Of a stretch of 64,000 nucleotides of DNA, positions 25,195 through 35,539 are shown in pieces. Below the pieces are notes generated by a model that was not told the origin of the DNA, searched no databases, and was given only the letters and a program-made list of their open reading frames with translations. A program made the position numbers and the translations under genes. Source of the DNA: JAEUIT01 sp044220875 (GTDB lineage: Bacteria; Planctomycetota; Phycisphaerae; Phycisphaerales; SM1A02). Every line of letters starts with the position of its first letter. Within the stretch, counting starts at the first letter, position 1. The stretch spans positions 338,613-402,612 of the forward strand of contig JBGAQH010000005.1 in the NCBI GenBank assembly GCA_044220875.1, given 5' to 3'.

Positions 25195-27261
25195 ATGGCC
25201 AGCTTCCTCCCCAACTCCGACCGTGATCGCGTCCTCGACGCGACGGACCTCATCGGGTTGGTGGGCGAACACGTCGCGCTGCGGCCAAAGGGACGCGAGC
25301 ACCTCGGGCTTTGCCCCTTTCACGACGACCGTTCGCCCTCGTTCGCGGTGGTGAGCCACAAGGGCACCCCCTTCTACAAGTGCTTCGCCTGCGGCGTCGG
25401 CGGCAATGCCATCGACTTCGTGATGAACTTCCACAAGATGTCGTTCATCGACGCGCTCAAATACCTCGCGGCGCGGGCCGGCATCGAGCTGACCCAACGG
25501 AGCGAGCGCGAGCACCGCGACGGGGAAATCGGGAAGGACGACCTCTACCGAGCCAACCAGCTTGCCCTGAAGCTCTACCGCCGTCTGCTGAACGACCCGG
25601 TCGAGGGTGCCGTCGCCCGCGAGGTCGTCGCCAAGCGGCGAATCGCTCCCGCGATGGTCGAGGCCTTTCAGCTCGGCTACGCCCCTGACCGACGCGACGG
25701 GATCGCCAACGCCCTGGCTCGCGCCACGACCCTGGCGAAGGAAACGGGCCGCGACGCTCCCCCGTCGATCGAGGCATTCGTCGGTGCCGGCGTCGTCCGC
25801 AACGGCGCCAACGGACGTGCCGATCTCCTTCGCCATCGCCTGGTCTTCCCGATCTGCGACGAGCTTGGTCGCCCCGTCGCCTTTGGCGGCCGGAAGATCC
25901 GCGACGAGGACGAGCCGAAGTACCTCAACAGCCCCGAGTCCCCGCTCTTTCACAAGAGCAAGGCCCTCTACGGCATCCATCTCGCCAAGCAGGCGATCAT
26001 CAAGTCGGGCACGGCAATCGTCACCGAAGGGTACACCGACGTGATCGCGTGCCACGAGGCGGGTTTCGCCAATGTCGTCGCGACGCTCGGAACGGCCCTC
26101 ACCCGCGAGCACGCCCGTCTCCTGCGGCGGCTCTGCAACACCGTCATTCTCCTGTTCGATGGCGATACCGCCGGACTCCGCGCCGCCGACCGCGGCGTCG
26201 AGGTCTTCTTCCAGGAGACGATCGACGTCAAGGTCTGCACGCTGCCCGACGAGTTCGATCCGGACGAGCTTCTTCGCGAGCCGGGCGGTCCCGAGATCTT
26301 CCGCCGGGCGCTCGACGGTTCGATCGACTCGCTCGCCTATCTCGTCCGCCGCTTCCGGGCCGAATATGTCGCGAAGGACGGGATCTCGGCCAAGCAGCAG
26401 CTGCTTGAGGGGCTCCTTCGAAAGCTCGTCGATCTCGGCTTCGGCTCCGTCGCTGGCGTCCGCAAGCGATTCGTCCTCGCCTCGCTCGCCACGCTGACCG
26501 GCTTCTCCGAGCGGGACATCGAGGCGGCGATGCCGGAGGCCCGGCCGACACGGAGCTTCGATCGAGCTGACACCTCCGCCTCAACCAACCGCGAGGTCGC
26601 CGACGACGGCGATGCGGACGCGATGGATGAGGAGGCGCATCGGCCTTGCTCGCGAGCCCGGCGCGAGGCCGAGCGCCACCTGCTCGCGCTCCTTCTCACG
26701 AATCCCGAGTCCGCACAGTTCGTCATTCCCACCGTCGACCCGGACGATCCGTCGGGAATGTCGCGCGTCACGCTTCCCATGCCGGAGGCCTGCCCGCCGT
26801 CCCTCTTCGTTGACCCGCAGCTCCGCGCGATCTATCGGACATGGCACGAGTGTGTTGAGGCCGGGCAAGTACCCACCTTCCAACTCGTGCTCGCGGAGCT
26901 TGCCGACGCCCACCGAAAGGGCCTAGCATCCGAACTGTGCCTGTTGGGCGAGTCGTTGCGCGAGAGGGACGAGCGCACGACCGTGGATCGCGTCCGTTCT
27001 GCGTATTCCGATGTTGAACGCGTCGACCGCCGGGAGCGAGCTCGCCCGGACGCTGTTCAACCATCCAATGGCGTGCCGGCCGATGCGGCCTCCGACTCCC
27101 CTTGGCCCTCCGATGGCCCGTCCCCGTCCACAGACTCATCACGACCCACCACCGACGAAACATCCGCTGCCAGCGCCGCCGCCTCGGCGCAGGAGCGTTT
27201 CCGACTCCTCAGGGAGCGGGGCCCCGACGTCACTCGGGTCCCCCGCCGGGTTCGGAACTGA
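25195..27261 (+). CDS. dnaG: DNA primase
   Basis: The 688-residue primase makes RNA primers at the replication fork. The CHC2 zinc finger has C40, H43, C63 and C66 in LCPFHDD and CFACGVGG. The Toprim fold carries VTEGYTDV and LLFDGDTAG. A long C-terminal helicase-interaction region follows, ending in a low-complexity Pro/Ser/Ala tail before the stop. It is followed by rpoD 108 bases downstream, preserving part of the dnaG-rpoD macromolecular synthesis arrangement. The start is ATG at 25195. Confidence 0.95.
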   Translation: MASFLPNSDRDRVLDATDLIGLVGEHVALRPKGREHLGLCPFHDDRSPSFAVVSHKGTPFYKCFACGVGGNAIDFVMNFHKMSFIDALKYLAARAGIELTQRSEREHRDGEIGKDDLYRANQLALKLYRRLLNDPVEGAVAREVVAKRRIAPAMVEAFQLGYAPDRRDGIANALARATTLAKETGRDAPPSIEAFVGAGVVRNGANGRADLLRHRLVFPICDELGRPVAFGGRKIRDEDEPKYLNSPESPLFHKSKALYGIHLAKQAIIKSGTAIVTEGYTDVIACHEAGFANVVATLGTALTREHARLLRRLCNTVILLFDGDTAGLRAADRGVEVFFQETIDVKVCTLPDEFDPDELLREPGGPEIFRRALDGSIDSLAYLVRRFRAEYVAKDGISAKQQLLEGLLRKLVDLGFGSVAGVRKRFVLASLATLTGFSERDIEAAMPEARPTRSFDRADTSASTNREVADDGDADAMDEEAHRPCSRARREAERHLLALLLTNPESAQFVIPTVDPDDPSGMSRVTLPMPEACPPSLFVDPQLRAIYRTWHECVEAGQVPTFQLVLAELADAHRKGLASELCLLGESLRERDERTTVDRVRSAYSDVERVDRRERARPDAVQPSNGVPADAASDSPWPSDGPSPSTDSSRPTTDETSAASAAASAQERFRLLRERGPDVTRVPRRVRN

Positions 27262-27368
27262 CCGTTCCCCGGCCACCGACTCTCCTACCGTCACTCACCC
27301 CCTCCTTCGTTTCACCACTCACACTCCGCCGCAGCCTCCTCCTCCTCCAAGCTTCGGAGCCTCCCGCC

Positions 27369-29228
27369 GTGACCATCAACCTTGAACAGTACGACGTGCT
27401 ACGCCAGCTCTTTGACCAGGGCGTTGCGCGCACGTGGATCTCCTACGAAGAGCTCAACACCTGTCTTCCGGACGAGTATGTCGATCCGGATCGCCTGGAT
27501 GAGCTGCTCGTCCTCTTTCACAAGCACGGCATCACGCTGCTCGACGAGCCCGAGATCCGTCGGCTGGGCTACACCAGCTTCGTCGCCCCGCTGCAGACCA
27601 ACCTGAAGTTCCAGCGTGACGACCCGAAGAAGGGGAAGAACACGCCGAAGGTCCAGATGATCGACGAGGACACCGTGGACGAGCCGCCGCTCGACCTCGG
27701 TGGCGAGCCGGAGATCGATCTCGGCGAGCCCGCCGACACCGAAGAGACCGTCGCCTCGTCGGGCGGCGAGGACGAGATCCTTGACGACGCCGAGACCCAG
27801 GCGGCCGTCGAGCAGGCGATCAACGAGCAGGGCTCGAAGCGCATCGACGACCCGATCCGCATGTACCTCACCCAGATGGGCACGATTCCGCTGCTCACCC
27901 GTGAGGAGGAGATCCGTCTCGCGAAGAAGATCGAGACGACCCGCATGATCTTCCGGCGGAAGACGCTCGAGAGCGACTACGCCGCAACCCAGGCGATCGA
28001 GATCCTGAAGCAGGTCCACGAGGGCTCGCTGCCCTTCGACCGCACCATGCGCATCTCGACCGCGGAGGAAAACGCGAAGGACAAGATCGCGGCCCGCATC
28101 CCGGTCAATCTTCAGACAGTCCAGCGGCTCCTCGACCTGAACCGTCAGGCGTGGGAGAAGCTCGAGACGGAGAAGATGTCCGAGCACGCCCGCACCGAGC
28201 TCGTCGAGGAGATTCGCCGGCGCCGCCGCAAGATCGCGACGCTGCTGGAGGAGTGCTGCCTCCGCACCGGCCGCATTCAGCCGCTGCTGCGCAAGCTCCA
28301 GGCGATCAACCGGAAGATCAAGGATCTCCTGAAGCACATCACCAAGGCCGACAAGCATCCGGATCGCTACGACCCGGAGGACATCATGGTGATGCGCGAG
28401 GAGTTCGACGGCCTCCGCACCCTGGTGCTCGCGGAGCCGGAGGACCTCGACCGTCACATCAAGGACATCGAGCGGGTCTTCAGCGAGTACGAGCAGGCCA
28501 AGCGTGACCTCTCGGGCGGCAACCTCCGCCTCGTCGTCTCGATCGCCAAGAAGTACCGCAACCGCGGCCTCCCCTTCCTCGACATCATCCAGGAAGGCAA
28601 CACCGGCCTGATGCGGGCGGTCGACAAGTACGAGTACAAGCGCGGCTACAAGTTCTCGACGTACGCGACGTGGTGGATCCGTCAGGCCATCACCCGCGCC
28701 ATCGCCGACCATGCCCGCACGATTCGCGTCCCGGTCCACATGATCGAGACGATGTCGAAGCTCCGGAACATCCAGAAGAACCTCCTTCAGGAACTGGGCC
28801 GCGAGCCGACCGTTGAAGAGATCGCCATCAAGGCGAAAATGCCGATCGAGGAGACCCGTCGCGTGATGAAGATCTCGCGGCACCCGATCTCGCTCGACCG
28901 TCCGGTCGGCGAGAGCGAGGACTCGCACTTCGGCGACTTCATCGAGGACGAGCGTCAGGAGAGCCCGTCGGAGTCGGCAACGAACGACATGCTTCGTCAG
29001 CGGATCAACGACGTCCTGAAGACCCTCACCTACCGCGAGCGCGAGATCCTCAAGCTCCGCTACGGCATCGGCGACGGCTACACCTACACGCTTGAGGAAG
29101 TCGGCCGCATCTTCAAGGTCACCCGCGAGCGCGTCCGTCAGGTCGAGAGCAAGGCGATCCGGAAGCTCCAGCATCCGGTCCGCAAGCAGCGCCTCTCGAG
29201 CTTCCTGAGTCAGGAAGAGGGCGGCTGA
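27369..29228 (+). CDS. rpoD: Primary RNA polymerase sigma factor
   Basis: A 619-residue sigma-70 starting at GTG 27369 (MTINLEQYDVL). Region 1.1 is at the N-terminus; an acidic linker around residues 105-145 precedes region 1.2 (DDPIRMYLTQMGTIPLLT). Region 2 includes GNLRLVVSIAKKYRNRG and STYATWWIRQAI, region 3 follows, and region 4 has the helix-turn-helix LEEVGRIFKVTRERVRQVES. The number and order of regions show a housekeeping, not alternative, sigma factor. Open frame upstream of the GTG overlaps the dnaG tail and is a shadow of it. Confidence 0.96.
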   Translation: MTINLEQYDVLRQLFDQGVARTWISYEELNTCLPDEYVDPDRLDELLVLFHKHGITLLDEPEIRRLGYTSFVAPLQTNLKFQRDDPKKGKNTPKVQMIDEDTVDEPPLDLGGEPEIDLGEPADTEETVASSGGEDEILDDAETQAAVEQAINEQGSKRIDDPIRMYLTQMGTIPLLTREEEIRLAKKIETTRMIFRRKTLESDYAATQAIEILKQVHEGSLPFDRTMRISTAEENAKDKIAARIPVNLQTVQRLLDLNRQAWEKLETEKMSEHARTELVEEIRRRRRKIATLLEECCLRTGRIQPLLRKLQAINRKIKDLLKHITKADKHPDRYDPEDIMVMREEFDGLRTLVLAEPEDLDRHIKDIERVFSEYEQAKRDLSGGNLRLVVSIAKKYRNRGLPFLDIIQEGNTGLMRAVDKYEYKRGYKFSTYATWWIRQAITRAIADHARTIRVPVHMIETMSKLRNIQKNLLQELGREPTVEEIAIKAKMPIEETRRVMKISRHPISLDRPVGESEDSHFGDFIEDERQESPSESATNDMLRQRINDVLKTLTYREREILKLRYGIGDGYTYTLEEVGRIFKVTRERVRQVESKAIRKLQHPVRKQRLSSFLSQEEGG

Positions 29229-29272
29229 CGTCCGAGCCGAGCGGACCGCCGCGTTCTGCACCAGAGAAAGCA

Positions 29273-29305
29273 AGGGCCACGCCAATCGCGGCGTGGCCCT
29301 TTTTC
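29273..29305 (+). terminator. Rho-independent terminator of rpoD
   Basis: An 11-bp perfect stem (AGGGCCACGCC, 29273-29283, with 29290-29300) and a 6-base loop are followed by TTTTC. It lies between rpoD and the convergent giant secreted gene. Confidence 0.92.
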
Positions 29306-29347
29306 ATGCGCATTGCCCACCGCGCCGGAACGCCGAGGCCGGAATGC

Positions 29348-32300
29348 TCAGGCGATCCACGCGCCGAGCAGGATCGCAAGGTCCGACGCGCCCACCGCCC
29401 CGTCGCCGTCCAGGTCATAGCGATCGTCGGTGCCCCACGCGCCGAGCAGGATGCCGAGGTCCGCAGCGTCGACGACGCCGTCGCCGTCAAGGTCCCCAAG
29501 CGGCGGGGTGGGGAGCACGGCGACGAAAACGTCGTTGTGATTGCCGGTGTCGAGCGGAAGGACATTCGACGCGGGCGTCACGAACGCAATTCGACCGCCG
29601 CCCTTGGCGATCGCGACCGGCGGAAGCACGTCCTGGTTGAAGGGCTGCACGGTCGAGCCGTCGGCGACCTCCGAGACATGCAGGTTCCGCCCGGTCAGTC
29701 GATCGCGACGGACGAGGTGCGTGCGCCCACTGCCGTTGCCGGGGGCGGCGGGCGTGAGCGTGGAGGCCTTCGAGGTCATGGCCACGAAGCGGGCGTCGGA
29801 GGTCATCGCGAAACTCTCGATCGGCGCGTTCGCGAGCTCGCCATCCTCACCCAGCGAGACCATCGTCGTCACGCCCGTCGCAACCTCACAGCAGTAGACC
29901 TGGGCGCCGATCGGCGTCGGTCCGGCCACGATCGGCTCGGGCGTCACCGCGAGGAAGAGAACGAATCGTCCATCGTCGGAGATCTGGGCGTCGTAGGCGA
30001 TGATCGATGGGGTGTCGTCGATGAGCCCAGGCGAGGCGATGCGGGATTCGCCGGTCAGGCGATCGAAGCGATAGACGAGTTTCCAGCCGCCAAGGGCCCG
30101 AAGGAAGGCGACGTAGCGACCGTCGGCGCTCATGTCGGCGAGCGTGCAGGCCCCGAGCACCTGCGATCCCTCGGGACTCACGCTGGCCCGCGTGGTCGTG
30201 CCGAGCTGCCGGTCGCGCAGGAAAACGTCGTTCACGCCGTTGGTGTCGCCCTCGACGAGGTTCGTCGCGGCGCTGCCGAAGGCGACGAACCGACCGTCGT
30301 CCGAGACGCAACTTCGCTGCGTCCCGTCGCTCGTCGCCAGCGTCCCGTCGAGGGCAACGCTCGCGATCTCGGGCACGCCGACGGTTCGGTCGAGAAACGC
30401 CGTGTAGGTGCCATTGGCTCCCCCAAGGGTGGCCGAGACGGCGGTCGCGAGGAATCGCCCGTCGCGGCTCAGGCCCGGCGTTCCGCCGCCCGCGAGAGGA
30501 ATGCCCGGCACCGGAGGCGCGAGGGCGGTGATGACGTCACTGGTCATGTCGTGGAGGAAGCAGTCGATGTCGTTCCCCGCATCGCCCGCGACGAGGTTGT
30601 TGGCGAAACTCGTGAACGCGACGATCGAGCCATCGGCGGAGATGCTCCGTGGGCCGACGCCGAAGGGATCGGTGAAGAGCCCAGGCCCATCCCAACCGCT
30701 GTGGTTGTTGCCGTAGGTGAGGCCTGTGCCGCTCGCGAGGAGCATCACGGGCCCGACGCTCGGACTCACCGAGCACGCAAGGGTGACGCTCGCGGCGCCG
30801 AAGGTGACCGTCGCCGTGCCGGTGCCTCCAGCAAGGGCCATGAAGGTCGTCGGGCCGGTGCGGGCCATGAGCGACGAGGGCGAGAAGCTCCAGGTGGCTT
30901 GGGCACTGACGTCGTAGGTCTGTCCGTCGAGCGTGATGATCGTCGGGAATGGAATGCTCTCCCCCGCGGCGGCGGCGATCGTCAACGGGATCGCGAAGCC
31001 GTCGATGTGATTGATGATCCGCAGCAGGAGGCCGCCCCCGTCGACGCGGACGACCGCCGGATAGCCGAAGAAGGTCGGCGTGGTCGTCGGCTGCGGGGCC
31101 GAAGTCGCCGGCGCACTGACGAGCCGCAGATCGACCGGCCCCGAAGGCACCCAGCCCGACGCCGCCTTCACCTCGATCGGCCCGTTGAGCGTGACCGCCG
31201 CCGCCGACACTGGCCCGATGTTCGGCGACGTCGACAGGGGCAGCGTCCAACTGGTCACGCATGACGGGCCGGTGGTGATGTTCGAGGCCGACAGCGACCC
31301 GCCATCGGCGCCAAGCGTCAGGTGACTCGGGCCACTGCCCTCGAACGACAGCGGGCCGTTGACGGTCACCGTCGCGCCGGCGAAGAGCTCGCACTGCAGA
31401 CCGCTGCTCTCGACCGATGTCGCAGCGGCGACCGTGACATGCCCGCCGTTGGTCCCCCGCAACAGGACCTTCTGCGTGCCGTGGAGGTCGATCGCCGGCA
31501 GCGCGATGGTGCCGGTGGATCCCAGGGCCACGAACGTCGCCGTGGCCTTCATGGTCGGTGCGAAAGCGAGTGACTCGGTCGAAAACGACGCGCCGCCAAC
31601 GGTCACGCTCATCGCGCCGTTCGCAACGCCTGGGCCGCAGACGGTGCTTCCCGCGGAGAGCGAACCGCCGGGGTTCACTGCGACCTGCGCGACGCCGCCC
31701 GCACCGAGGTCGAGTTCCGTTGCGCTGGTGTTGTTCCCCATGCCGCCGAGGATGAGCGAGCCCGAGCCGCTCGCGCCGACGGCGAGATGGCCGAACGCCT
31801 GCGATGGCTCGATCGTGACGGTGCCGGAGCCGAGGCTGGTGCCGATCGTGAGGTCCACATCGCCCGCCTCGCCGAGCGTCGAACCCGATTTCAACACCAG
31901 CACACCGTTGGATGCGCGCCCGACGATGACCTGACCGGGTCCGGTGATGGCACCGGCGATCACGGCCGATGCGTTGCCGGCGAAGGGGCCGGAGGGCTCC
32001 GTCGCGCCGACGACGAGCGTGCCGCCGTCGAGTTCGATCGTGGTGTTCGCCTCGGTGATGAGCGTGCCAAAGCCCCCGCTGTCTCGTCCGACGAGCATCG
32101 AACCGCCGTGCAGGGCGAGCGACGATCCCGGATTCATGAAGATCGCACCGCTCCCCTTCTCACCGAGCCTCCATGCCAGCAACGGATTCGCGTTCTCGAT
32201 GCGCCCGCCATCGCCCAGCGTGATCTGCCCCGTGCTTCCGACAAGGCCGACGTCGAGTCCGTGGACGGTGAACGTGGCGTCGTCGACCGAGAGCTTGCCG

Positions 32301-32716
32301 ATGAGGCCACCGCTTCCGACGGTCACCGGCCCCGCCGAGGCGAGGTCCACCCCCACGAATGCAGGCGAGGGCACGGAGGATGCGGGCCCGGCCACCACGA
32401 GTGAGGCGTCGAGTGCGATCGCTGCCGCACCAGGCTTGCCTGTGGCGATGAAGCGCGGCGATTGGCTGACGATGGCGAGGGAGCCAAGGCTGATCGGTGC
32501 AGCGACGGTCACGTCGAAGACCACAAGCGACGGAGTGGCGCCGAACGAGGCGCTGTCGCCCGGGCCCGGGACGCCGAACGTCCACGCGGCGGCGTTGTCG
32601 AACGCCGACGAGGTCGGCTCGATCCAGGTCGAACTCATGAGGAGTTCGGTCGAGAAGGCGAGGCTCGTGATGGCCGCGGCGAGCGTGGTGGTGATGAGCG
32701 TGAAACGAAGGTGCAT
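29348..32716 (-). CDS. Giant secreted beta-rich protein with TolB-like propeller and dockerin-like tail (paralogue 1)
   Basis: A 1122-residue exported protein. The ATG at 32716 (MHLRFTLITTTLAAAITSLA) is chosen because GGAGAG stands just upstream. After the signal peptide come about 550 residues of repetitive Gly/Ser/Val-rich sequence opening with AWTFGVPGPGDSASFG, resembling autotransporter-type beta-helix repeats. An Ig-like stretch (SAQATWSFSPSS) follows, then the marker TGLTYGNN and five or so TolB/WD40-like blades of the type SDDGRFVAFGS. Two dockerin-like loops ending DLGILLGAWG and DLAILLGAWIA close it. Family and localisation point to the cell surface. The function is unknown. Confidence 0.85.
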   Translation of the reverse strand: MHLRFTLITTTLAAAITSLAFSTELLMSSTWIEPTSSAFDNAAAWTFGVPGPGDSASFGATPSLVVFDVTVAAPISLGSLAIVSQSPRFIATGKPGAAAIALDASLVVAGPASSVPSPAFVGVDLASAGPVTVGSGGLIGKLSVDDATFTVHGLDVGLVGSTGQITLGDGGRIENANPLLAWRLGEKGSGAIFMNPGSSLALHGGSMLVGRDSGGFGTLITEANTTIELDGGTLVVGATEPSGPFAGNASAVIAGAITGPGQVIVGRASNGVLVLKSGSTLGEAGDVDLTIGTSLGSGTVTIEPSQAFGHLAVGASGSGSLILGGMGNNTSATELDLGAGGVAQVAVNPGGSLSAGSTVCGPGVANGAMSVTVGGASFSTESLAFAPTMKATATFVALGSTGTIALPAIDLHGTQKVLLRGTNGGHVTVAAATSVESSGLQCELFAGATVTVNGPLSFEGSGPSHLTLGADGGSLSASNITTGPSCVTSWTLPLSTSPNIGPVSAAAVTLNGPIEVKAASGWVPSGPVDLRLVSAPATSAPQPTTTPTFFGYPAVVRVDGGGLLLRIINHIDGFAIPLTIAAAAGESIPFPTIITLDGQTYDVSAQATWSFSPSSLMARTGPTTFMALAGGTGTATVTFGAASVTLACSVSPSVGPVMLLASGTGLTYGNNHSGWDGPGLFTDPFGVGPRSISADGSIVAFTSFANNLVAGDAGNDIDCFLHDMTSDVITALAPPVPGIPLAGGGTPGLSRDGRFLATAVSATLGGANGTYTAFLDRTVGVPEIASVALDGTLATSDGTQRSCVSDDGRFVAFGSAATNLVEGDTNGVNDVFLRDRQLGTTTRASVSPEGSQVLGACTLADMSADGRYVAFLRALGGWKLVYRFDRLTGESRIASPGLIDDTPSIIAYDAQISDDGRFVLFLAVTPEPIVAGPTPIGAQVYCCEVATGVTTMVSLGEDGELANAPIESFAMTSDARFVAMTSKASTLTPAAPGNGSGRTHLVRRDRLTGRNLHVSEVADGSTVQPFNQDVLPPVAIAKGGGRIAFVTPASNVLPLDTGNHNDVFVAVLPTPPLGDLDGDGVVDAADLGILLGAWGTDDRYDLDGDGAVGASDLAILLGAWIA

Positions 32717-32976
32717 CGGTCTCTCCATCGTTGATGGTCCTGCCCGGTTCCGGAAACACCGGTTGGTCGCCACGCGCGATACGTGAAATCGCGCTCGATC
32801 CGCGCGACTGTCTCGGATAGAACCTACCACGAGGAGGAATCAGCCCCACCGCCCCCAAAATCGCTTCACCGCGCATTTCGTCGTGGCGATCGGCGTGCGC
32901 CTTCCGTATCACCGTATGGGCTCGATGGGCGATCTGCGATGCTCGCCTGCATCGGCTCTACCTTGGCGCTTGTCTC

Positions 32977-34437
32977 ATGCGGCATCACATGCACTACCCC
33001 ACTCCATGCGAACCCCGGCGGGCTCTCGCTGCGAGCTCGTTGGCGGCGCTTCTCTTCGGCTCCGCGACAGCCTCTGCCTCGCCACCGATCGTCCTGCCTG
33101 ATCCATCACCCGATCCCTACGGCTCGATCGGCACCTCGGCCTTGATCGCTCCGCGGTGGTTGATTGCCGGAGCGAGCGCCAAGCGATTCCTCACGCCGCA
33201 GAAGGTCCTGTATAGCTACGGCGCTCTCCTCCTCTGGCCCCGCACCACTGCTGGCGACCCCGAGGGACCGCCGACCGTCGTCTGGCCTTTGTCGCCGGTG
33301 CGGGCCTCGCGCTTCGGCGAGGCGCTGGCCATGAGCGACGATCGTCTCCTCGTCGGTGAGCCAGGCTACTTCACGAGCATCTCGAAGCGTGCGGTCGGTC
33401 GCGCCCAGATCGTTGACCTCTCGCTCCCGTCGCCCGCGGCCGTCGAGATCATTGCGGCGCCGGCCGGTGCGATTGGCACGGGATCGGGTTTCGAGTTCGG
33501 CACTGCGGTCGCCCTCGACGGCTCGACCGCCGTCATCACGGCGCTCGGCTATGGCCCCGCCGAATCGTCGATCGACGTCGGCGCTGCGTTCGTCTTTCAG
33601 CGGAGCGACGCGCCTGAGGGTGCACCTTGGACGCTTCAGTGGACGCTCACGCCCCCGGAGATCGCCCCCGGCCAACCCGATGGGGCAATGCAGGGCTTCG
33701 GCTCCTCCGTGGCCCTGAGCGACGAGGACGTTCTCGTCGGGGCTCCGTCGGCCCTCGCGACGGCGGACTACGAACACGGCCGCGTCTATCAGTTCGATCG
33801 GGCGACGGGACTCTTCGACGACGTGCTCACCGCGCCGACGCCGGAGCTCGGCGACCGATTCGGGGCCCGCATCGTGCAGGCCCAGGGACTTCTCGCCGTC
33901 GCGGCGCCAGGAGATGCGTGCGGGCTTGGGGCGGTCCATCTCTTCCGCCACGGCCCGAAGGGATGGAGTCACGAGGCGACGTTGCTCGCGCCGGGCGAGG
34001 CGATCGACGGCTGGACTGGCTTCGGCCACTCGATCGCCATCGACCGCGAGCGCGTCGCGGTTGGCACGGGCGGCATCGCCAACGAAACGACGTTCGGCCA
34101 CCGAAGCGCGATCTATCGGAGGACGGGCGCGGCGGGTGCGCCGACGTGGGTGCTCGAGGCCGTCATCGACGGCGACGCAAGCGCTCCGACCGGCGCGCCG
34201 GTGGCCATCGATGCGGCGGGCTTCCTGAGCGGCGAAGCCGCCGTCGGCTTCGGACAGTTGCGCTATCAGGGAGGTGCGAAGTCGCTCGATCTCGACTTCG
34301 ACGGCACGGTCGGGCCGGGCGATCTCGCCGTCCTGTTAGGTGCATGGGGGAGTGCGTTCGGCGCGCCGGCCGATCTCAACGGCGACGGTCAGGTCGATCC
34401 GACGGATCTTGCCATGCTGCTCGGAGGTTGGTCATGA
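32977..34437 (+). CDS. Secreted FG-GAP repeat protein with dockerin-like tail
   Basis: A 486-residue exported protein. The signal peptide is in the first 35 residues (ALAASSLAALLFGSATASA). FG-GAP-like blades follow, recognisable by FGEALAMSDDRLLVGEPGY, FGTAVALDGSTAV, FGSSVALSDEDVLVGAPS and FGHSIAIDRERVAVG, so it probably folds as an integrin-type beta-propeller. The C-terminus has two dockerin-like loops ending DLAVLLGAWG and DLAMLLGGWS. Its stop overlaps the next start as ATGA, so it is co-translated with the pseudopilin-like protein. Confidence 0.85.
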   Translation: MRHHMHYPTPCEPRRALAASSLAALLFGSATASASPPIVLPDPSPDPYGSIGTSALIAPRWLIAGASAKRFLTPQKVLYSYGALLLWPRTTAGDPEGPPTVVWPLSPVRASRFGEALAMSDDRLLVGEPGYFTSISKRAVGRAQIVDLSLPSPAAVEIIAAPAGAIGTGSGFEFGTAVALDGSTAVITALGYGPAESSIDVGAAFVFQRSDAPEGAPWTLQWTLTPPEIAPGQPDGAMQGFGSSVALSDEDVLVGAPSALATADYEHGRVYQFDRATGLFDDVLTAPTPELGDRFGARIVQAQGLLAVAAPGDACGLGAVHLFRHGPKGWSHEATLLAPGEAIDGWTGFGHSIAIDRERVAVGTGGIANETTFGHRSAIYRRTGAAGAPTWVLEAVIDGDASAPTGAPVAIDAAGFLSGEAAVGFGQLRYQGGAKSLDLDFDGTVGPGDLAVLLGAWGSAFGAPADLNGDGQVDPTDLAMLLGGWS

Positions 34438-35525
34438 TGCGGCTCGCTCTCACGCTCCTTCGCCATCGATCCGCGCCGGATCGTCGTCGCGGCATCACCC
34501 GCGCTGACGTGGTTGCGGCAAGCCTCAGCGCCACCGCGCTTCTCGCCGTGGCACTCCCCGTCCTCGGCCGCGTCGACACGGATTCGGGCGAGTCTCGATC
34601 GCTTGCGAACCTGCGCATTCTGGCGGCGGCCCATGAGGCCTACTCGCAGACCTTCGCCGGGAAGCAGTTCGGCGTGATGCCCGAGGACGCGGGCACGGTC
34701 GGCGGCAACTGCTCGACCTACGTCAACACGATCGCGTGCCCACCCCAACTCCTCCTTGGCGAATCGCCCAGTGGCGCCTGGTGGGGCTACTTCCTGGGCA
34801 GCGGACTCTGCGCGCAATACAGCTACCCGGGCTCCTGCAGCAATTGGGTCGTCTACAAGCCGATGGAGTTCACCGGCGTGAATGCCGGCTTCGGGAGCTT
34901 CCGGCTGGGCAACGCCGTCGCGTTCAACGCCTATGTCGACGGACGCTTCTACAGCGACACGTTCTACAGCCCCAACGACCGACTCGCCTATCACCGCAGT
35001 GCCCGCTTCCGCGACGAAGGCGTGCAGTTCGACAGCGAGGGCGGCCAGATTGCGTTCAGCTCCTACTGCCTCAGTCCTGCGGCGATGTACAACCCGGAGG
35101 TTCTCGCCAACGCCAATGGCGGATACCGAAATCCCAACAGCTTCGCCGAGGGCTACAACTCCCCCACCGTTTCGCAGTGCCTGCATCCCGACCTCAAGAC
35201 GCGGATGATCGAGCACAACTGGAACGTCGGGTCGCCCTCCTTCACCGAGGCGAGCGGGAATGAGTGGATCTTCAACTACTCCTCGCTCGCCTCGCCAAGC
35301 GGCTTCTTCTTTGATGGCCACATCGGGCGGATCCGCAACGCCCAGGCGATCGCCGACGATCAGGCTCTCTTCCAGGCAAGCGGCGCGCGGCTCTGGAGCC
35401 GCACGACGCCGTTCGGCACAGCCGGCTACGGCGCGTGGCAGTCCTCGCCCGAAGCCGTGCGCACAAGCCACACGATCCTCACCCTCGACGGCATCCTCGG
35501 CCGCGACCTTCTCACGCCGCAGTGA
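34434..35525 (+). CDS. Pseudopilin-like exported protein
   Basis: A 363-residue protein with a basic leader ending RRRG (G20), then ITRADVVAASLSATALLAVA, a hydrophobic helix. This looks like a type IV prepilin cleavage site, but the usual Glu at +5 is Asp (D25) and the Phe at +1 is Ile. The rest contains WWGYFLGSGLC and FFFDGHIGRI segments recalling planctomycete DUF1559 (H-X9-DG) proteins, with several cysteines. An ATGA overlap and a GGAGG Shine-Dalgarno sequence couple it to the FG-GAP gene. The two may form one surface unit. Confidence 0.75.
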   Translation: MMRLALTLLRHRSAPDRRRGITRADVVAASLSATALLAVALPVLGRVDTDSGESRSLANLRILAAAHEAYSQTFAGKQFGVMPEDAGTVGGNCSTYVNTIACPPQLLLGESPSGAWWGYFLGSGLCAQYSYPGSCSNWVVYKPMEFTGVNAGFGSFRLGNAVAFNAYVDGRFYSDTFYSPNDRLAYHRSARFRDEGVQFDSEGGQIAFSSYCLSPAAMYNPEVLANANGGYRNPNSFAEGYNSPTVSQCLHPDLKTRMIEHNWNVGSPSFTEASGNEWIFNYSSLASPSGFFFDGHIGRIRNAQAIADDQALFQASGARLWSRTTPFGTAGYGAWQSSPEAVRTSHTILTLDGILGRDLLTPQ

Positions 35526-35539
35526 TGGGGCGCGGGGAG

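Noticed and set aside
29306..31264. 652-codon frame antisense to giant paralogue 1
   Set aside because: Shadow of the paralogue; Arg/Asp/Gly-rich without start signals or domains.
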